Positions 21,415 to 29,673 of a DNA stretch of 64,000 bases are shown here, piece by piece; position 1 is the first letter of the stretch, and each line of letters begins with the position of its first letter. Made by a program: the position numbers and the translations under genes. The stretch lies in contig JAUXMY010000031.1 of assembly GCA_030683005.1 (NCBI GenBank), positions 62,001 to 126,000 on the forward strand, written 5' to 3'. The DNA comes from Caulobacter sp. Its GTDB lineage: Bacteria > Pseudomonadota > Alphaproteobacteria > Caulobacterales > Caulobacteraceae. Below the pieces are notes generated by a model. It was given only the letters and a program-made list of their open reading frames with translations, made no database searches and had not been told where the DNA came from.

Positions 21415-21517
21415 GCGTCCTTCGACACGCCTTGCGGCTGCTCAGGATGCCGTCATCAGGAGCGCTTCAAGAAACACGTCATGCCGAGCAGCGCCGCAGG
21501 CGCGTGTCGAAGCGCGC
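21415..21517. repeat. Palindromic intergenic repeat, copy A (ttcgacacgc family)
   Basis: The left arm begins gcgtccttcgacacgc and continues to a ctcaggatg end. The right arm, read in reverse complement, begins gcgcgcttcgacacgc and continues to a ctcggcatgacg end. Both arms share ttcgacacgc plus the gctgctc/gctc part. A second copy in the opposite orientation is at 29149-29256. It follows the receptor terminator and precedes the sulfotransferase stop codon. Confidence 0.75.
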
Positions 21518-21560
21518 AGTGACCAGCCCGCGCCCCGCAGCAGCCCGCTTCCGCCCGGCC

Positions 21561-22349
21561 TCAGCTGTAGCCGAGCAGCGCCCGAAGCCCCGGGGCGGCG
21601 AACTCGACCAGCTGCTTCTGGCCCTCGGACAACACCTTGGGGAAATCGGGCACGCCGGACAGCCGGCCGCTGTCGGTGGCGCTGTGCTCGCGCGCCGAAC
21701 CGATCCGCACCCGCTCGCGCCAGTCGTGGGGAAGGGCGATGCCGAACTTGCCCAGCAGGTCGCGGAAGAACGCTTCCGACGCCGGCGTCTCGAGCGCCTT
21801 CAGGGCCGCCACGATATCCTCGTAGCGCACGATCTCCGCCCCGGTGTGCATCCAGGCGACGGCGTTGAAGGTGAACACCTCCCGCAGCGCCGGGCCCTTG
21901 GCCGGCACGCCGAAGATCATGAAGTTGATCATCTGGTCGACGCTGGCCGCCGCCTTCAGCGGCTCCAGCATCGGGTGTTTGAACTCCTCGGAGAACACGA
22001 ACCGGGCCCGGGAGAGCACATAGTCGTAGGGGTCGCGCACCAGGATGACGTGCCGGGCGTGGCGCGTGGCCAGCGCCGCCAGGTCGGCGTAGATCAGATG
22101 GCCGACACTGAAGGCGCGGCGCCGCGGGTCCAGCGCCGCCTGGTGCTGCTCCAGGTTCTGAAGCTGGATGAACTCGCGATCGTAGTGCTGCTCGACCGGG
22201 ACGAACATGCGGACGATGTTGCGCAACAGGTGGGTGCCGCACTTGGGCACGCTGTTGAGGAAGGCGGTCTGCGTCAACGGCGCCTGGGCGAAGCGGCGCA
22301 CCTCGGCGTTGAGCCTGTCCGGCCGGCCCTGAATGACGGCGAAGGTCAA
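21561..22349 (-). CDS. Sulfotransferase-family protein
   Basis: The product (262 residues from TTG 22349, with GGGAG eight bases upstream) has the 5'-phosphosulfate loop FLNSVPKCGTHLLRN and the 3'-phosphate motif HVILVRDPYDYVLSR, both typical of PAPS-dependent sulfotransferases. The in-frame ATG at 22613 would overlap the divergent protease gene and gives an Arg/Pro-rich non-family extension, so it is rejected. It would move sulfate from PAPS to a carbohydrate, lipid or small molecule; the acceptor is unknown. Confidence 0.82.
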   Translation of the reverse strand: MTFAVIQGRPDRLNAEVRRFAQAPLTQTAFLNSVPKCGTHLLRNIVRMFVPVEQHYDREFIQLQNLEQHQAALDPRRRAFSVGHLIYADLAALATRHARHVILVRDPYDYVLSRARFVFSEEFKHPMLEPLKAAASVDQMINFMIFGVPAKGPALREVFTFNAVAWMHTGAEIVRYEDIVAALKALETPASEAFFRDLLGKFGIALPHDWRERVRIGSAREHSATDSGRLSGVPDFPKVLSEGQKQLVEFAAPGLRALLGYS

Positions 22350-22512
22350 GAGCGTCTCCCTGGAGTGTCGCCCCCTATCGCTACGTAGGTGCGGCCGGGG
22401 ATGCAACCGCGTTGGCGGTCCGCGCGCGCCTGCCCCTTGCACCCGGGCGCGCGGCGCGGTCCTCTGGCGGTCGCCGGCCGCGGAGCCGGAGGCCGGCCGG
22501 ATGGGGGAGGCT

Positions 22513-23544
22513 ATGATCGAGGGGCTCAGCCGACGGGGGGTGCTCGGGGGCCTGATGGCGTCGCCGGTCGCCGCCTGTGTCTCGACGCCGGAGCGGGCCA
22601 CGGTGCAGGTCAATCTGCAGTCCGGCGGTCTGCCGAGCCCCGACGCCGAAGCGGCGCCGGATCAGGACGGGGCGGTCCGCGCCGGCTTTGATGCGGTTCG
22701 ACGCATGCTCGTCGATGTGGCGATCGACGGCGCGGGTCTCTACCGCTTCGTGGTCGACACCGGCGCCAACCGCTCGGTGCTGTCGACGGAAGTGGCCGCG
22801 GCGCTGAACCTGCCGGTGACGGGCCAGGCGCTGGTCCACGGGATCGCGGGCGTCATGCCCTCGCCCACCGTGCTGGTCAGGGCCCTGGCGGTGGGAGACC
22901 TCCTGACCCGCCGGGTGCGGATGCCGGTGCTGGACGGTCGCTACCTCGGCGCCGACGGGCTGCTCGGCGTCGATGTGCTGGCCAATCGCCGGGCGGTGCT
23001 GAACTTTCGGGAGCAGTCCTTCTCGCTGTTCTCCGGCAGCGCGCCGGCGCCGGCGGTGCGGTCGTCCCGGGACCGGCGCCCGCCGGAGGATACAGAGGAT
23101 GTCGTGGTCGTTCCGGCCCGCCACCGCTTCGGCCAGCTGACCATCGTCGACGCCGAGATCGGCGGCGTGAAGCTGACGGCCTTCCTCGATTCCGGGGCGG
23201 AGAACACGGTCGGCAACATGGCGCTGCGCAACGCCCTGCAGAGGCCGGGGCTGCTCAACGAACGCCTGCCGCGCGTCGAGCTGGTCAGCGCCACGGGCCA
23301 GATCGCCGTGGGCGAGCTGTCGACCGTGCCGCCGCTGCGGCTGGGCGGTGTCCGGCTGGGCAACCTGACCTGCGTCTTCGCCGACCTGCACACCTTCCGC
23401 ATCTGGGATCTGGAAGACCGGCCCGCGCTGCTCATCGGGGTGGATGTGATGCGCCACTTCGACGCGATCGAGCTGAACTTCCGCGAGCGGCTGGTGAAGT
23501 TCAGATCCAACCAGTTCGACCGCACCCTCAATGCCGGACGGTGA
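22513..23544 (+). CDS. Double retropepsin-like aspartic protease with Tat/lipoprotein signal
   Basis: The 343-residue protein starts at ATG 22513 with a strong GGGGGAGG site. The N-terminus LSRRGVLGGLMASPVAAC looks like a twin-arginine signal with a lipobox, so it is probably exported folded and lipidated. Two retropepsin-like units follow: Asp82 in VVDTGAN and Asp226 in FLDSGAE, each with a later hydrophobic-Gly motif (GLLGVDVL, LLIGVDVM). Two active-site aspartates in one chain mimic the dimer that single-domain retropepsins must form. It converges with the S9 peptidase gene, sharing one palindromic terminator. Substrate unknown. Confidence 0.82.
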   Translation: MIEGLSRRGVLGGLMASPVAACVSTPERATVQVNLQSGGLPSPDAEAAPDQDGAVRAGFDAVRRMLVDVAIDGAGLYRFVVDTGANRSVLSTEVAAALNLPVTGQALVHGIAGVMPSPTVLVRALAVGDLLTRRVRMPVLDGRYLGADGLLGVDVLANRRAVLNFREQSFSLFSGSAPAPAVRSSRDRRPPEDTEDVVVVPARHRFGQLTIVDAEIGGVKLTAFLDSGAENTVGNMALRNALQRPGLLNERLPRVELVSATGQIAVGELSTVPPLRLGGVRLGNLTCVFADLHTFRIWDLEDRPALLIGVDVMRHFDAIELNFRERLVKFRSNQFDRTLNAGR

Positions 23545-23552
23545 ACGAAAAA

Positions 23553-23582
23553 GGGGCGCGGAACCGGCCGGTTCCGCGCCCC
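23553..23582. terminator. Bidirectional palindromic terminator between convergent genes
   Basis: A perfect 30-nt palindrome (ggggcgcggaaccgg and its complement) is flanked by gaaaaa on the left and tcgttt on the right. It can therefore act for the aspartic protease on + and for the S9 peptidase on -; the minus-strand T-run is the better one. Confidence 0.88.
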
Positions 23583-23605
23583 TCGTTTCCGTCCGGTCCG
23601 GTTGG

Positions 23606-25672
23606 CTACAGCCCGCCCGGTCCGCACTCGGTGGTCAGGTAGTTCTCGACGGCGGTGAGCACCGCTGTGATATCGCCGGGACCCCACTTGTTCGCCTCGT
23701 GCCCCATGTCCGGGATAGGCTGAAACTTCACAGTCTTCCCCGCGCTCCTGAGTCCGCTGTAAAACCGCTCGGACTCTTGGATCTCAACGTTGGTGTCGCG
23801 GTCGCCATGGTACAGGAAGACCGGGATCGACACGTCTTTGACGTGGTCGACCGGCGACATCCCTGCGAGCGACGGGCGTTGATACTCACGTTGAATGCGG
23901 TTGCCGAGCGCCTGAGTGCGAAACTTCTCAAGAGAAGCAACGCCGGCGCCAGCGACGGCGCACTGATATAGCCCGTTCGGACGCACGGCTGCGACCATGG
24001 CGGCGTAGCCGCCGTAGGAGTAGCCGTGCATGGCGATCCGGTCAGGCGCGGCGATGCCCTGGGCGATCAGCCATTTGGCGCCGTCGTCCTTGTCGTCCTG
24101 CATCTTCTGGCCCCACTCGGCGTCGCCGGCGCGCCAGAGCTTCTGACCCCAGCCGCGCGAGCCGCGGTACTGGGGCTGCAGAACCACGTAGCCGCGGGCG
24201 GCGAAATACTGCACCCAGCCGGAAAAATCCCAGTTCATGTTGTCCCGAGCCCACGGGCCACCGTGCGGAACAACGATGGTGGGGTAGGGGCCAGGGCCGT
24301 AAAGCTCCTTCTTGGGCGTGGTCAACAAGGCCGGGATGATCAGGCCATCACGCGCCGGGTATTGCACAAGCCGCATGTCGCCGAGGGCGCGGCTGTCGAT
24401 CCAGGGACGGGCGCGGCCCAGAAGCGTGAGCTTGCCCTCAGACAGCATGTAGTACTCAGTCGGCTGGCTGGGTCCGCTCTTCGTCACGATGGCGATCTTA
24501 CGGTCGTCGGAGATCTCCGAGAGGTTCACGTCGAAGCCATCGGGCGTATTGAAGCGGGCCTTCTCACCGGTGGCGATGTCGGTCCACTGCACCGGCACAG
24601 TTTTGACGCCAAGTGCCTTTCGGGCACCCTTCACCAGGGCGTCAATCTGCGGATCAGTCCAGTAGATCTTCGTGGTCTCGGCCCGGTAGCTGAAGCCAAG
24701 CAGAGCCCCCTCGTCGTTAGCGGAGGTAGACTCAATCACCGTTCCGGCGTCGAAGAATTTGGTCTCGAAGATCGGCTCTTTTAGTTGGCGAGCAGAGATA
24801 TCGTACTCAAAAATAGCCACATTGTCGCGGCCCTTGTTCGTCGCGACGTAGGCGATGTTGGGGTCGGATGAGAAGCCGACGATATCCGCCTCTTCGCGAT
24901 CCTTAGGATACCAGCGGAAGTGTTCTTTCCACTCTCCGTTCGATTCCCTGATCCACTGCACGAAGTAGGCGTTGCCACTCTCGAACTCAAGCGACTGGCG
25001 CGCCCGCACCTCACGGCTCAGATCCCATTGTTCGTTGAAATACTTGTCTGAGCTGACGCGGATCTTCGAACGGGTGCCGTTGTAGATGTTGAGTTTGTAG
25101 AGGCTTCCGTCGGGAATATACGAACCGTTCGGCGACGTCCGGCCGAAGATGGTGATTAGGACGTTCTGCGGATCCTTGGGCAGGGTGTCGAGGACGGCCG
25201 CGTTGGCGAACACCGACTGATCTGTGCCGCCTTCGGCGTTGCGCCACTGGCTGCCGGTCAGGTCGGTGATCATGAAGCGGAAGATGTGCGTCTTGAGTGT
25301 GCCCGCAGTGTAAGGCTGGCGGACCTGCACTCCAAGTCGGTCAGACTTCAGAAAGCTCACACCCATGCAGGTGTTGCGCGGACCGCAGCCGATGCGCGCC
25401 GGTGGAGAACTCATGTTTGCGGTTTGCCAAACCGCAATCTGATTCTCCTGCCCGGGGACAGCGACGACGGCGGCAATGTACTTGCCGTCCGGAGAGAGGG
25501 ACACGCCCTGCAGCGCTGGCTCGCGACCAAATTCCTCTGCGGTGGGCGGTCTCGGAACGTCCGCGCTCGGGGGACCGGCGGCCTGGCGGGCGGCGGCCGG
25601 GGCCATCATGCCGCCGGCGAACAGCGTGGCGGCGGCGACGGCCAGGCAAATGGGGCGGATAATCGACTTCAC
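23606..25672 (-). CDS. Secreted S9-family peptidase (prolyl oligopeptidase / acylaminoacyl peptidase type)
   Basis: The 688-residue protein has a signal peptide (to about APAAARQ), a beta-propeller region holding the LSPDGKYIA repeat unit, and a C-terminal alpha/beta-hydrolase domain. The nucleophile is Ser552 in GYSYGG, the acid is in YHGDRDTNV and the base is the His in DMGHEA. It would cut short peptides in the periplasm. It lies between two TonB receptors, a setting seen for peptide-uptake loci and for lasso-peptide isopeptidases, but no lasso precursor is visible. The N-terminal propeller half looks lower in GC than its neighbours. Confidence 0.92.
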   Translation of the reverse strand: MKSIIRPICLAVAAATLFAGGMMAPAAARQAAGPPSADVPRPPTAEEFGREPALQGVSLSPDGKYIAAVVAVPGQENQIAVWQTANMSSPPARIGCGPRNTCMGVSFLKSDRLGVQVRQPYTAGTLKTHIFRFMITDLTGSQWRNAEGGTDQSVFANAAVLDTLPKDPQNVLITIFGRTSPNGSYIPDGSLYKLNIYNGTRSKIRVSSDKYFNEQWDLSREVRARQSLEFESGNAYFVQWIRESNGEWKEHFRWYPKDREEADIVGFSSDPNIAYVATNKGRDNVAIFEYDISARQLKEPIFETKFFDAGTVIESTSANDEGALLGFSYRAETTKIYWTDPQIDALVKGARKALGVKTVPVQWTDIATGEKARFNTPDGFDVNLSEISDDRKIAIVTKSGPSQPTEYYMLSEGKLTLLGRARPWIDSRALGDMRLVQYPARDGLIIPALLTTPKKELYGPGPYPTIVVPHGGPWARDNMNWDFSGWVQYFAARGYVVLQPQYRGSRGWGQKLWRAGDAEWGQKMQDDKDDGAKWLIAQGIAAPDRIAMHGYSYGGYAAMVAAVRPNGLYQCAVAGAGVASLEKFRTQALGNRIQREYQRPSLAGMSPVDHVKDVSIPVFLYHGDRDTNVEIQESERFYSGLRSAGKTVKFQPIPDMGHEANKWGPGDITAVLTAVENYLTTECGPGGL

Positions 25673-26032
25673 AGGGGCCTCATAAGGTGGAAATCGCTCC
25701 GCCTGGGCGGGAATCCCTCGCCTGTGGGGCGGGGCAACCGGGGCAAAGCGCCGCCGACGATCAGCGGTTGGAGGTCAATCTAACCGTCCGCGCTCATTCG
25801 CCAAGCGAATCCTTCCACGGCCCCCGCTGCGTGCGTTCGGGTCAAGTTTGCCCGTGCTGCTTGAAACTGTGGCGAGATTGTTACGCATCGCCGCCCAGGC
25901 GACAAAAAACGGTCATGATTGTTGTCGGCGCCGGCGAAGCTGCTAGGTTCGCTGCAATGCGTGGGATCACGTCCTGCGCGCGGCCCGTTCCGATGGGTCG
26001 CATTCAACGGGTTACTGGGGACCTTAAAAGAC
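25673..26032. other. Divergent promoter region between S9 peptidase and second receptor
   Basis: About 360 bases without a gene. The middle is relatively AT-rich (attgttacgcatcg, gacaaaaaacggtcatgattgttg) and probably holds the receptor promoter. The frame open upstream of the receptor ATG shows no signal peptide or family match. No terminator, repeat or riboswitch was recognised. Confidence 0.45.
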
Positions 26033-29000
26033 ATGCTGGATCGCAAGTTACTGCTTGGCACGACCGTGATCGCCGGCTTCGCCGCCGCGCTCGCCGTCGC
26101 CATGCCTTCTGTTTCGTTCGCGCAGACGACGCCGCCGGCGTCGACGCAGAGCGACGACGATGATGACACCGAAGTCGAAGCCCTGGTGGTGACCGGCTCG
26201 CGCATCAAGCGCAACGAATTCACCAGCGCCGCTCCGGTGCAGGTCATCACCTCCGAGCAGTCCTCGCTCGAGGGTCTGGTCGACACCACCGAGATCCTGC
26301 AGCAGTCGACGCTCGCCAGCGGCTCGTTCCAGTGGAACAACCAGCTGACCGGCTACATCACCAGCGGCGGCCCCGGCGGCAACAGCGTCTCGCTGCGCGG
26401 CCTCGGCGAGCAACGCACCCTGGTCCTGCTGAACGGCCGTCGCGCCGGTCCGGCCGGCGTCAGCGGCCGCGTCGGCCCGTTCGACCTGAACGTCATCCCC
26501 TCCTCGCTGATCGAGCGCGTTGAAATCCTGAAGGACGGCGCCTCGTCGATCTACGGTTCGGACGCCGTCGCCGGCGTCGTGAACCTGATCACCAAGACCA
26601 ACCTCGACGGCTTCGAGCTCAACGTCTACGGCAACCAGTCGTTTGACGGCGGCGGCGAGCAGTTCCGCATCAGCGGCGCCTGGGGCACCACCTTCGACCG
26701 CGGCTACTTCAACGCGGCGCTGGACTACTATGAGCTCAAGGCGCTGACGCGCGGCGAGCGCGACGACACGGCCTGTGCGTCCGACTACCTGATCAATCCG
26801 AACACCGGCGGCCGGATCGACCACCGCGGCACGGACGGTGAGTACAAGTGCTACAACCTCACCAACAACTACGTTTCGGTTGGCGGCCGGGCACTGATGC
26901 CCACCGCCAACCTGCCGGCCGGCGTTACGCCCCCCACGGCGGCCCAGGGCAATGACTCGCCCTACGCCGGCTGGACGCGTTTCAGCCGTAACGGCTATCC
27001 GATGACCTTCCCGTACGCTCCGACCGAAACCGAGCTGTACGACAACGCGACCGTGCTCAGCCCGGTCAAGCGCACGACCTTCTCGGCCAACTTCGGCTAT
27101 GATCTGACGCCGGGCATCGAGTTCTACAGCGAATTCCTGTTCAACCGTCGCGAGTCCGAACAGGTCGGCGTCGCGCAGATCTTCCAGAGCTTCGCCCAAC
27201 GCAACATCGTCAACGGCGCCCCCAACAACCTGCCCGCCAGCAACCCGAACAACCCGTTCGGCGTCGCGGCCCAGACGGTCACGGCCTACAAGTCGGCCTC
27301 CTACCAGGAAGTCGACTACACCCGCATCGTCGGCGGCTTGCGCGGCACGCTCGACGTCCTCGGCGGCTGGGACTGGGACATCTACGGCCAATGGTCGAAG
27401 TCGGACGCCACCTACAACAACGGCGATCGCATCTACCTCGATCGCATGCTGGCGACCAACAGCCCGAACGTCACCTGCACCAACACCCCGCTCGGCGGCA
27501 ACTTCTCGAACTTCAACTGCGCCGACATCGGTCCTCGCGCCGAGGCCCCGCTGGGCGGCATTCCCTGGGCCTCGGCCCGCATCCTGAACGGCGAATTCAC
27601 CCAGGCCGAGCGCGACTTCCTCTTCTTCTCCGAAGAGAGCACCACGACCTACGAGCACAAGTACATCGAAGGTTCGGTCACCGGTAACCTGTTCACCCTG
27701 CCGGCCGGTCCGGTCGGCGCGGCGTTCGGTTTCCAGATCCGTGAAGAAAGCATCGACGATCTGCCCGGCGTCCAGGCGCGCAACCGCAACATGGCGCTGT
27801 TCTCGTCGGCCGGTCAGACCAAGGGCACCGACAAGGTGAAGGAAGTCTTCGCCGAATTCAGCGTCCCGGTCGCCAAGGGCCTGCCCGGCATCGAAAGCTT
27901 CGATATCAGCCTGTCGGGCCGCTACTCGGACTACGACTCCTACGGCAACAGCAGCACCTACAAGCTCGGCATGAACTGGCAGATCACGCCGTCCTGGCGG
28001 ATTCGCGCGACCCAGGGTTCCTCGTTCCGCGCCCCGGCGCTGTACGAGCAGTTCCTCGGCGCCCAGACCGGCTACCTCGGTCAAGCCACGGTTGACCCCT
28101 GCTACAACTACGGTCTGAACCAAAACAACGCGACGGTTGTCGCCAACTGCCAGTCGCAGGGCATTCCGGACAACAAGATCGGCGGCTCGAGCGTGGCGAT
28201 CTTCAGCATCGGCGGCGCCGGCGTCGTCGGTCCGGAAACCGCCATCGCCCGCACCGTCGGCGTGATCTGGACCCCCAGCTTCATCGACCTGTCGGTGGCC
28301 GTGGACTACTTCGAGTTCGACGTTGAGGACGAAGTCCGCCAGTTCGGCGCGGCCAACATCCTGAACCAGTGCTACCGTTCGACCGACTTCCCGAACAACC
28401 CGTACTGCACCCTGTTCACGCGTGACGCGGTCACCTTCGACCTGCTCACCGTCAACAACGCCTATGTGAACGTCGCCGAGCAGGTGAACCGCGGCATCGA
28501 CCTGACGACCCGCTACCGTCATGAGTTCGACTTCGGCACCCTGACGATCGACACCCAGTTCACCTGGCAGCTGCAGGACACCACCAAGCTCCTGGCCACG
28601 GCCGGCGAGATTGATGACAACGGCAGCACGACCGAGCCGGACTTCACCGGCCAGATCAACACGCGCTTCGACCGTGGCGACTGGACGTTCTTCTGGGGCG
28701 TCGACCTTATCGGCAAGGCGTCGGACACCGAACTCTTCGGCGGCGACGTGTTCACCAGCGCCCGCTACGCCGACATCCCGGGCGGCAACCTGGGCACCAA
28801 CTGCGCCGTGACCCCGAACTACTGCGTCTACTACAAGCAGTACACCGAGTTCATGGCCTACCATGACGTGTCGGTTCGCCGCCGCATGGATGACTGGACC
28901 TTCGCGGCCGGCATCCAGAACGTGTTCGACGAGCGTCCCCCGGCTCAATCGGCCGGCCAGTTCAAGATCGGCACCGCCGCTCTGAACCTCTACGACATGG

Positions 29001-29041
29001 TCGGTCGCCGCGGCTTCGTCAGCGTCACCAAGCGCTGGTAG
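26033..29041 (+). CDS. TonB-dependent receptor, full length
   Basis: The 1002-residue outer-membrane receptor starts at ATG 26033, followed by a signal peptide ending at VSFAQ. An Asp-rich spacer, VEALVVTGSRI, the plug domain (VSLRGLGEQRTLVLLNGRR, SSIYGSDAVAGVVN) and a long barrel ending in VTKRW follow. Plug and size resemble the receptor at 18.2-21.3 kb, so the two are paralogues flanking the peptidase block. Substrate is not determined by sequence. A strong terminator and a palindromic repeat follow. Confidence 0.95.
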   Translation: MLDRKLLLGTTVIAGFAAALAVAMPSVSFAQTTPPASTQSDDDDDTEVEALVVTGSRIKRNEFTSAAPVQVITSEQSSLEGLVDTTEILQQSTLASGSFQWNNQLTGYITSGGPGGNSVSLRGLGEQRTLVLLNGRRAGPAGVSGRVGPFDLNVIPSSLIERVEILKDGASSIYGSDAVAGVVNLITKTNLDGFELNVYGNQSFDGGGEQFRISGAWGTTFDRGYFNAALDYYELKALTRGERDDTACASDYLINPNTGGRIDHRGTDGEYKCYNLTNNYVSVGGRALMPTANLPAGVTPPTAAQGNDSPYAGWTRFSRNGYPMTFPYAPTETELYDNATVLSPVKRTTFSANFGYDLTPGIEFYSEFLFNRRESEQVGVAQIFQSFAQRNIVNGAPNNLPASNPNNPFGVAAQTVTAYKSASYQEVDYTRIVGGLRGTLDVLGGWDWDIYGQWSKSDATYNNGDRIYLDRMLATNSPNVTCTNTPLGGNFSNFNCADIGPRAEAPLGGIPWASARILNGEFTQAERDFLFFSEESTTTYEHKYIEGSVTGNLFTLPAGPVGAAFGFQIREESIDDLPGVQARNRNMALFSSAGQTKGTDKVKEVFAEFSVPVAKGLPGIESFDISLSGRYSDYDSYGNSSTYKLGMNWQITPSWRIRATQGSSFRAPALYEQFLGAQTGYLGQATVDPCYNYGLNQNNATVVANCQSQGIPDNKIGGSSVAIFSIGGAGVVGPETAIARTVGVIWTPSFIDLSVAVDYFEFDVEDEVRQFGAANILNQCYRSTDFPNNPYCTLFTRDAVTFDLLTVNNAYVNVAEQVNRGIDLTTRYRHEFDFGTLTIDTQFTWQLQDTTKLLATAGEIDDNGSTTEPDFTGQINTRFDRGDWTFFWGVDLIGKASDTELFGGDVFTSARYADIPGGNLGTNCAVTPNYCVYYKQYTEFMAYHDVSVRRRMDDWTFAAGIQNVFDERPPAQSAGQFKIGTAALNLYDMVGRRGFVSVTKRW

Positions 29042-29070
29042 GCGTCGGGTCCAACCCGGACTTTTCAAGG

Positions 29071-29105
29071 AACGCGGCGGGGGCAACCCCGCCGCGTTTT
29101 CTTTT
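29071..29105 (+). terminator. Rho-independent terminator of the second receptor gene
   Basis: A 12-bp perfect stem (aacgcggcgggg / ccccgccgcgtt) with loop gcaa is followed by ttcttttg, 29 bases after the stop codon. Confidence 0.9.
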
Positions 29106-29148
29106 GGGGGATGGCGGAGCAGTCCAGCCGGTGTCCGGACGGCGCGGT

Positions 29149-29256
29149 CGTGCGTGCTTCGACACGCGCCGGTGGCGCGCTCGGCATGACGGGGGTGGGT
29201 AGCCTTCTGGCCCCTCATCCTGGGCAACCGAGAAGCGGCGTGTCGAAGGACGCACG
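29149..29256. repeat. Palindromic intergenic repeat, copy B (ttcgacacgc family)
   Basis: The left arm starts cgtgcgtgcttcgacacgc and runs to a ctcggcatgac end. The right arm, in reverse complement, starts cgtgcgtccttcgacacgc and runs to a caggatgagg end. Compared with copy A (21415-21517) the two arm types are swapped, so the element is inverted here. Confidence 0.75.
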
Positions 29257-29614
29257 GCTCTATGCCCCGTGTCCGTGCGAGACTCTGAAGACCTATACTC
29301 CCGGGACAAGGCGGGACATTCGGCCCCTCGCGAGACAACGGCGCCGTTCCGCCGGCCCGGATCCGATCCACCCTCCGACGCCCGGGCTCATACTCCCGGC
29401 ATGAGACGCCGTGATCATCGCGCCAATCCCCGGCTGGCCGCCGCCGCAGCCCGCCCCCGGCCCGGCCGCGCCCCGCAGTCTGCGGACCTGACCGCGCCCT
29501 CTGGCGTGTCGCTTTCCCCCCATCTTCCACGGGGGCCCGTCGCCGGCGATGCCGCCGAGGGGCGCCAGAAGACAGTGAGGACAATCCTGCGGTCTCCGCC
29601 GGACGCGCGGCGCA

Positions 29615-29650
29615 GGAAAAAGGCCCCGGCGATTGCGCGCCGGGGCCTTC
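29615..29650 (-). terminator. Rho-independent terminator of sppA
   Basis: The stem aaggccccggcg / cgccggggcctt with a 6-nt loop is followed on the minus strand by a T-run (plus-strand aaaaa at 29617-29621). It lies just after the sppA stop codon at 29674. Confidence 0.88.
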
Positions 29651-29673
29651 GTCGTCGGGGTCTGATGACCGGG

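Larger units (their letters stand above)
29042..29673. other. Gene-free convergent region between receptor and sppA
   Basis: This stretch of about 630 bases holds the receptor terminator (29071-29105), repeat copy B (29149-29256) and the sppA terminator (29615-29650). Between 29257 and 29610 the possible frames are Arg/Pro-rich with no family resemblance. I see nothing else in it. Confidence 0.55.

Noticed and set aside
22350..22613. An ATG-started, longer sulfotransferase
   Set aside because: The extension overlaps the divergent protease gene and is Arg/Pro-rich; a TTG with a good ribosome site fits the family start.
23606..26032. A lasso-peptide cluster around the S9 peptidase and TonB receptor
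   Set aside because: No lasso cyclase, leader peptidase or precursor-like ORF is visible, so only the resemblance in layout remains.
26048..29584. An 1178-codon minus-strand ORF opposite the second TonB receptor
   Set aside because: Same reason: low-complexity translation and no ribosome site, signal or family match.
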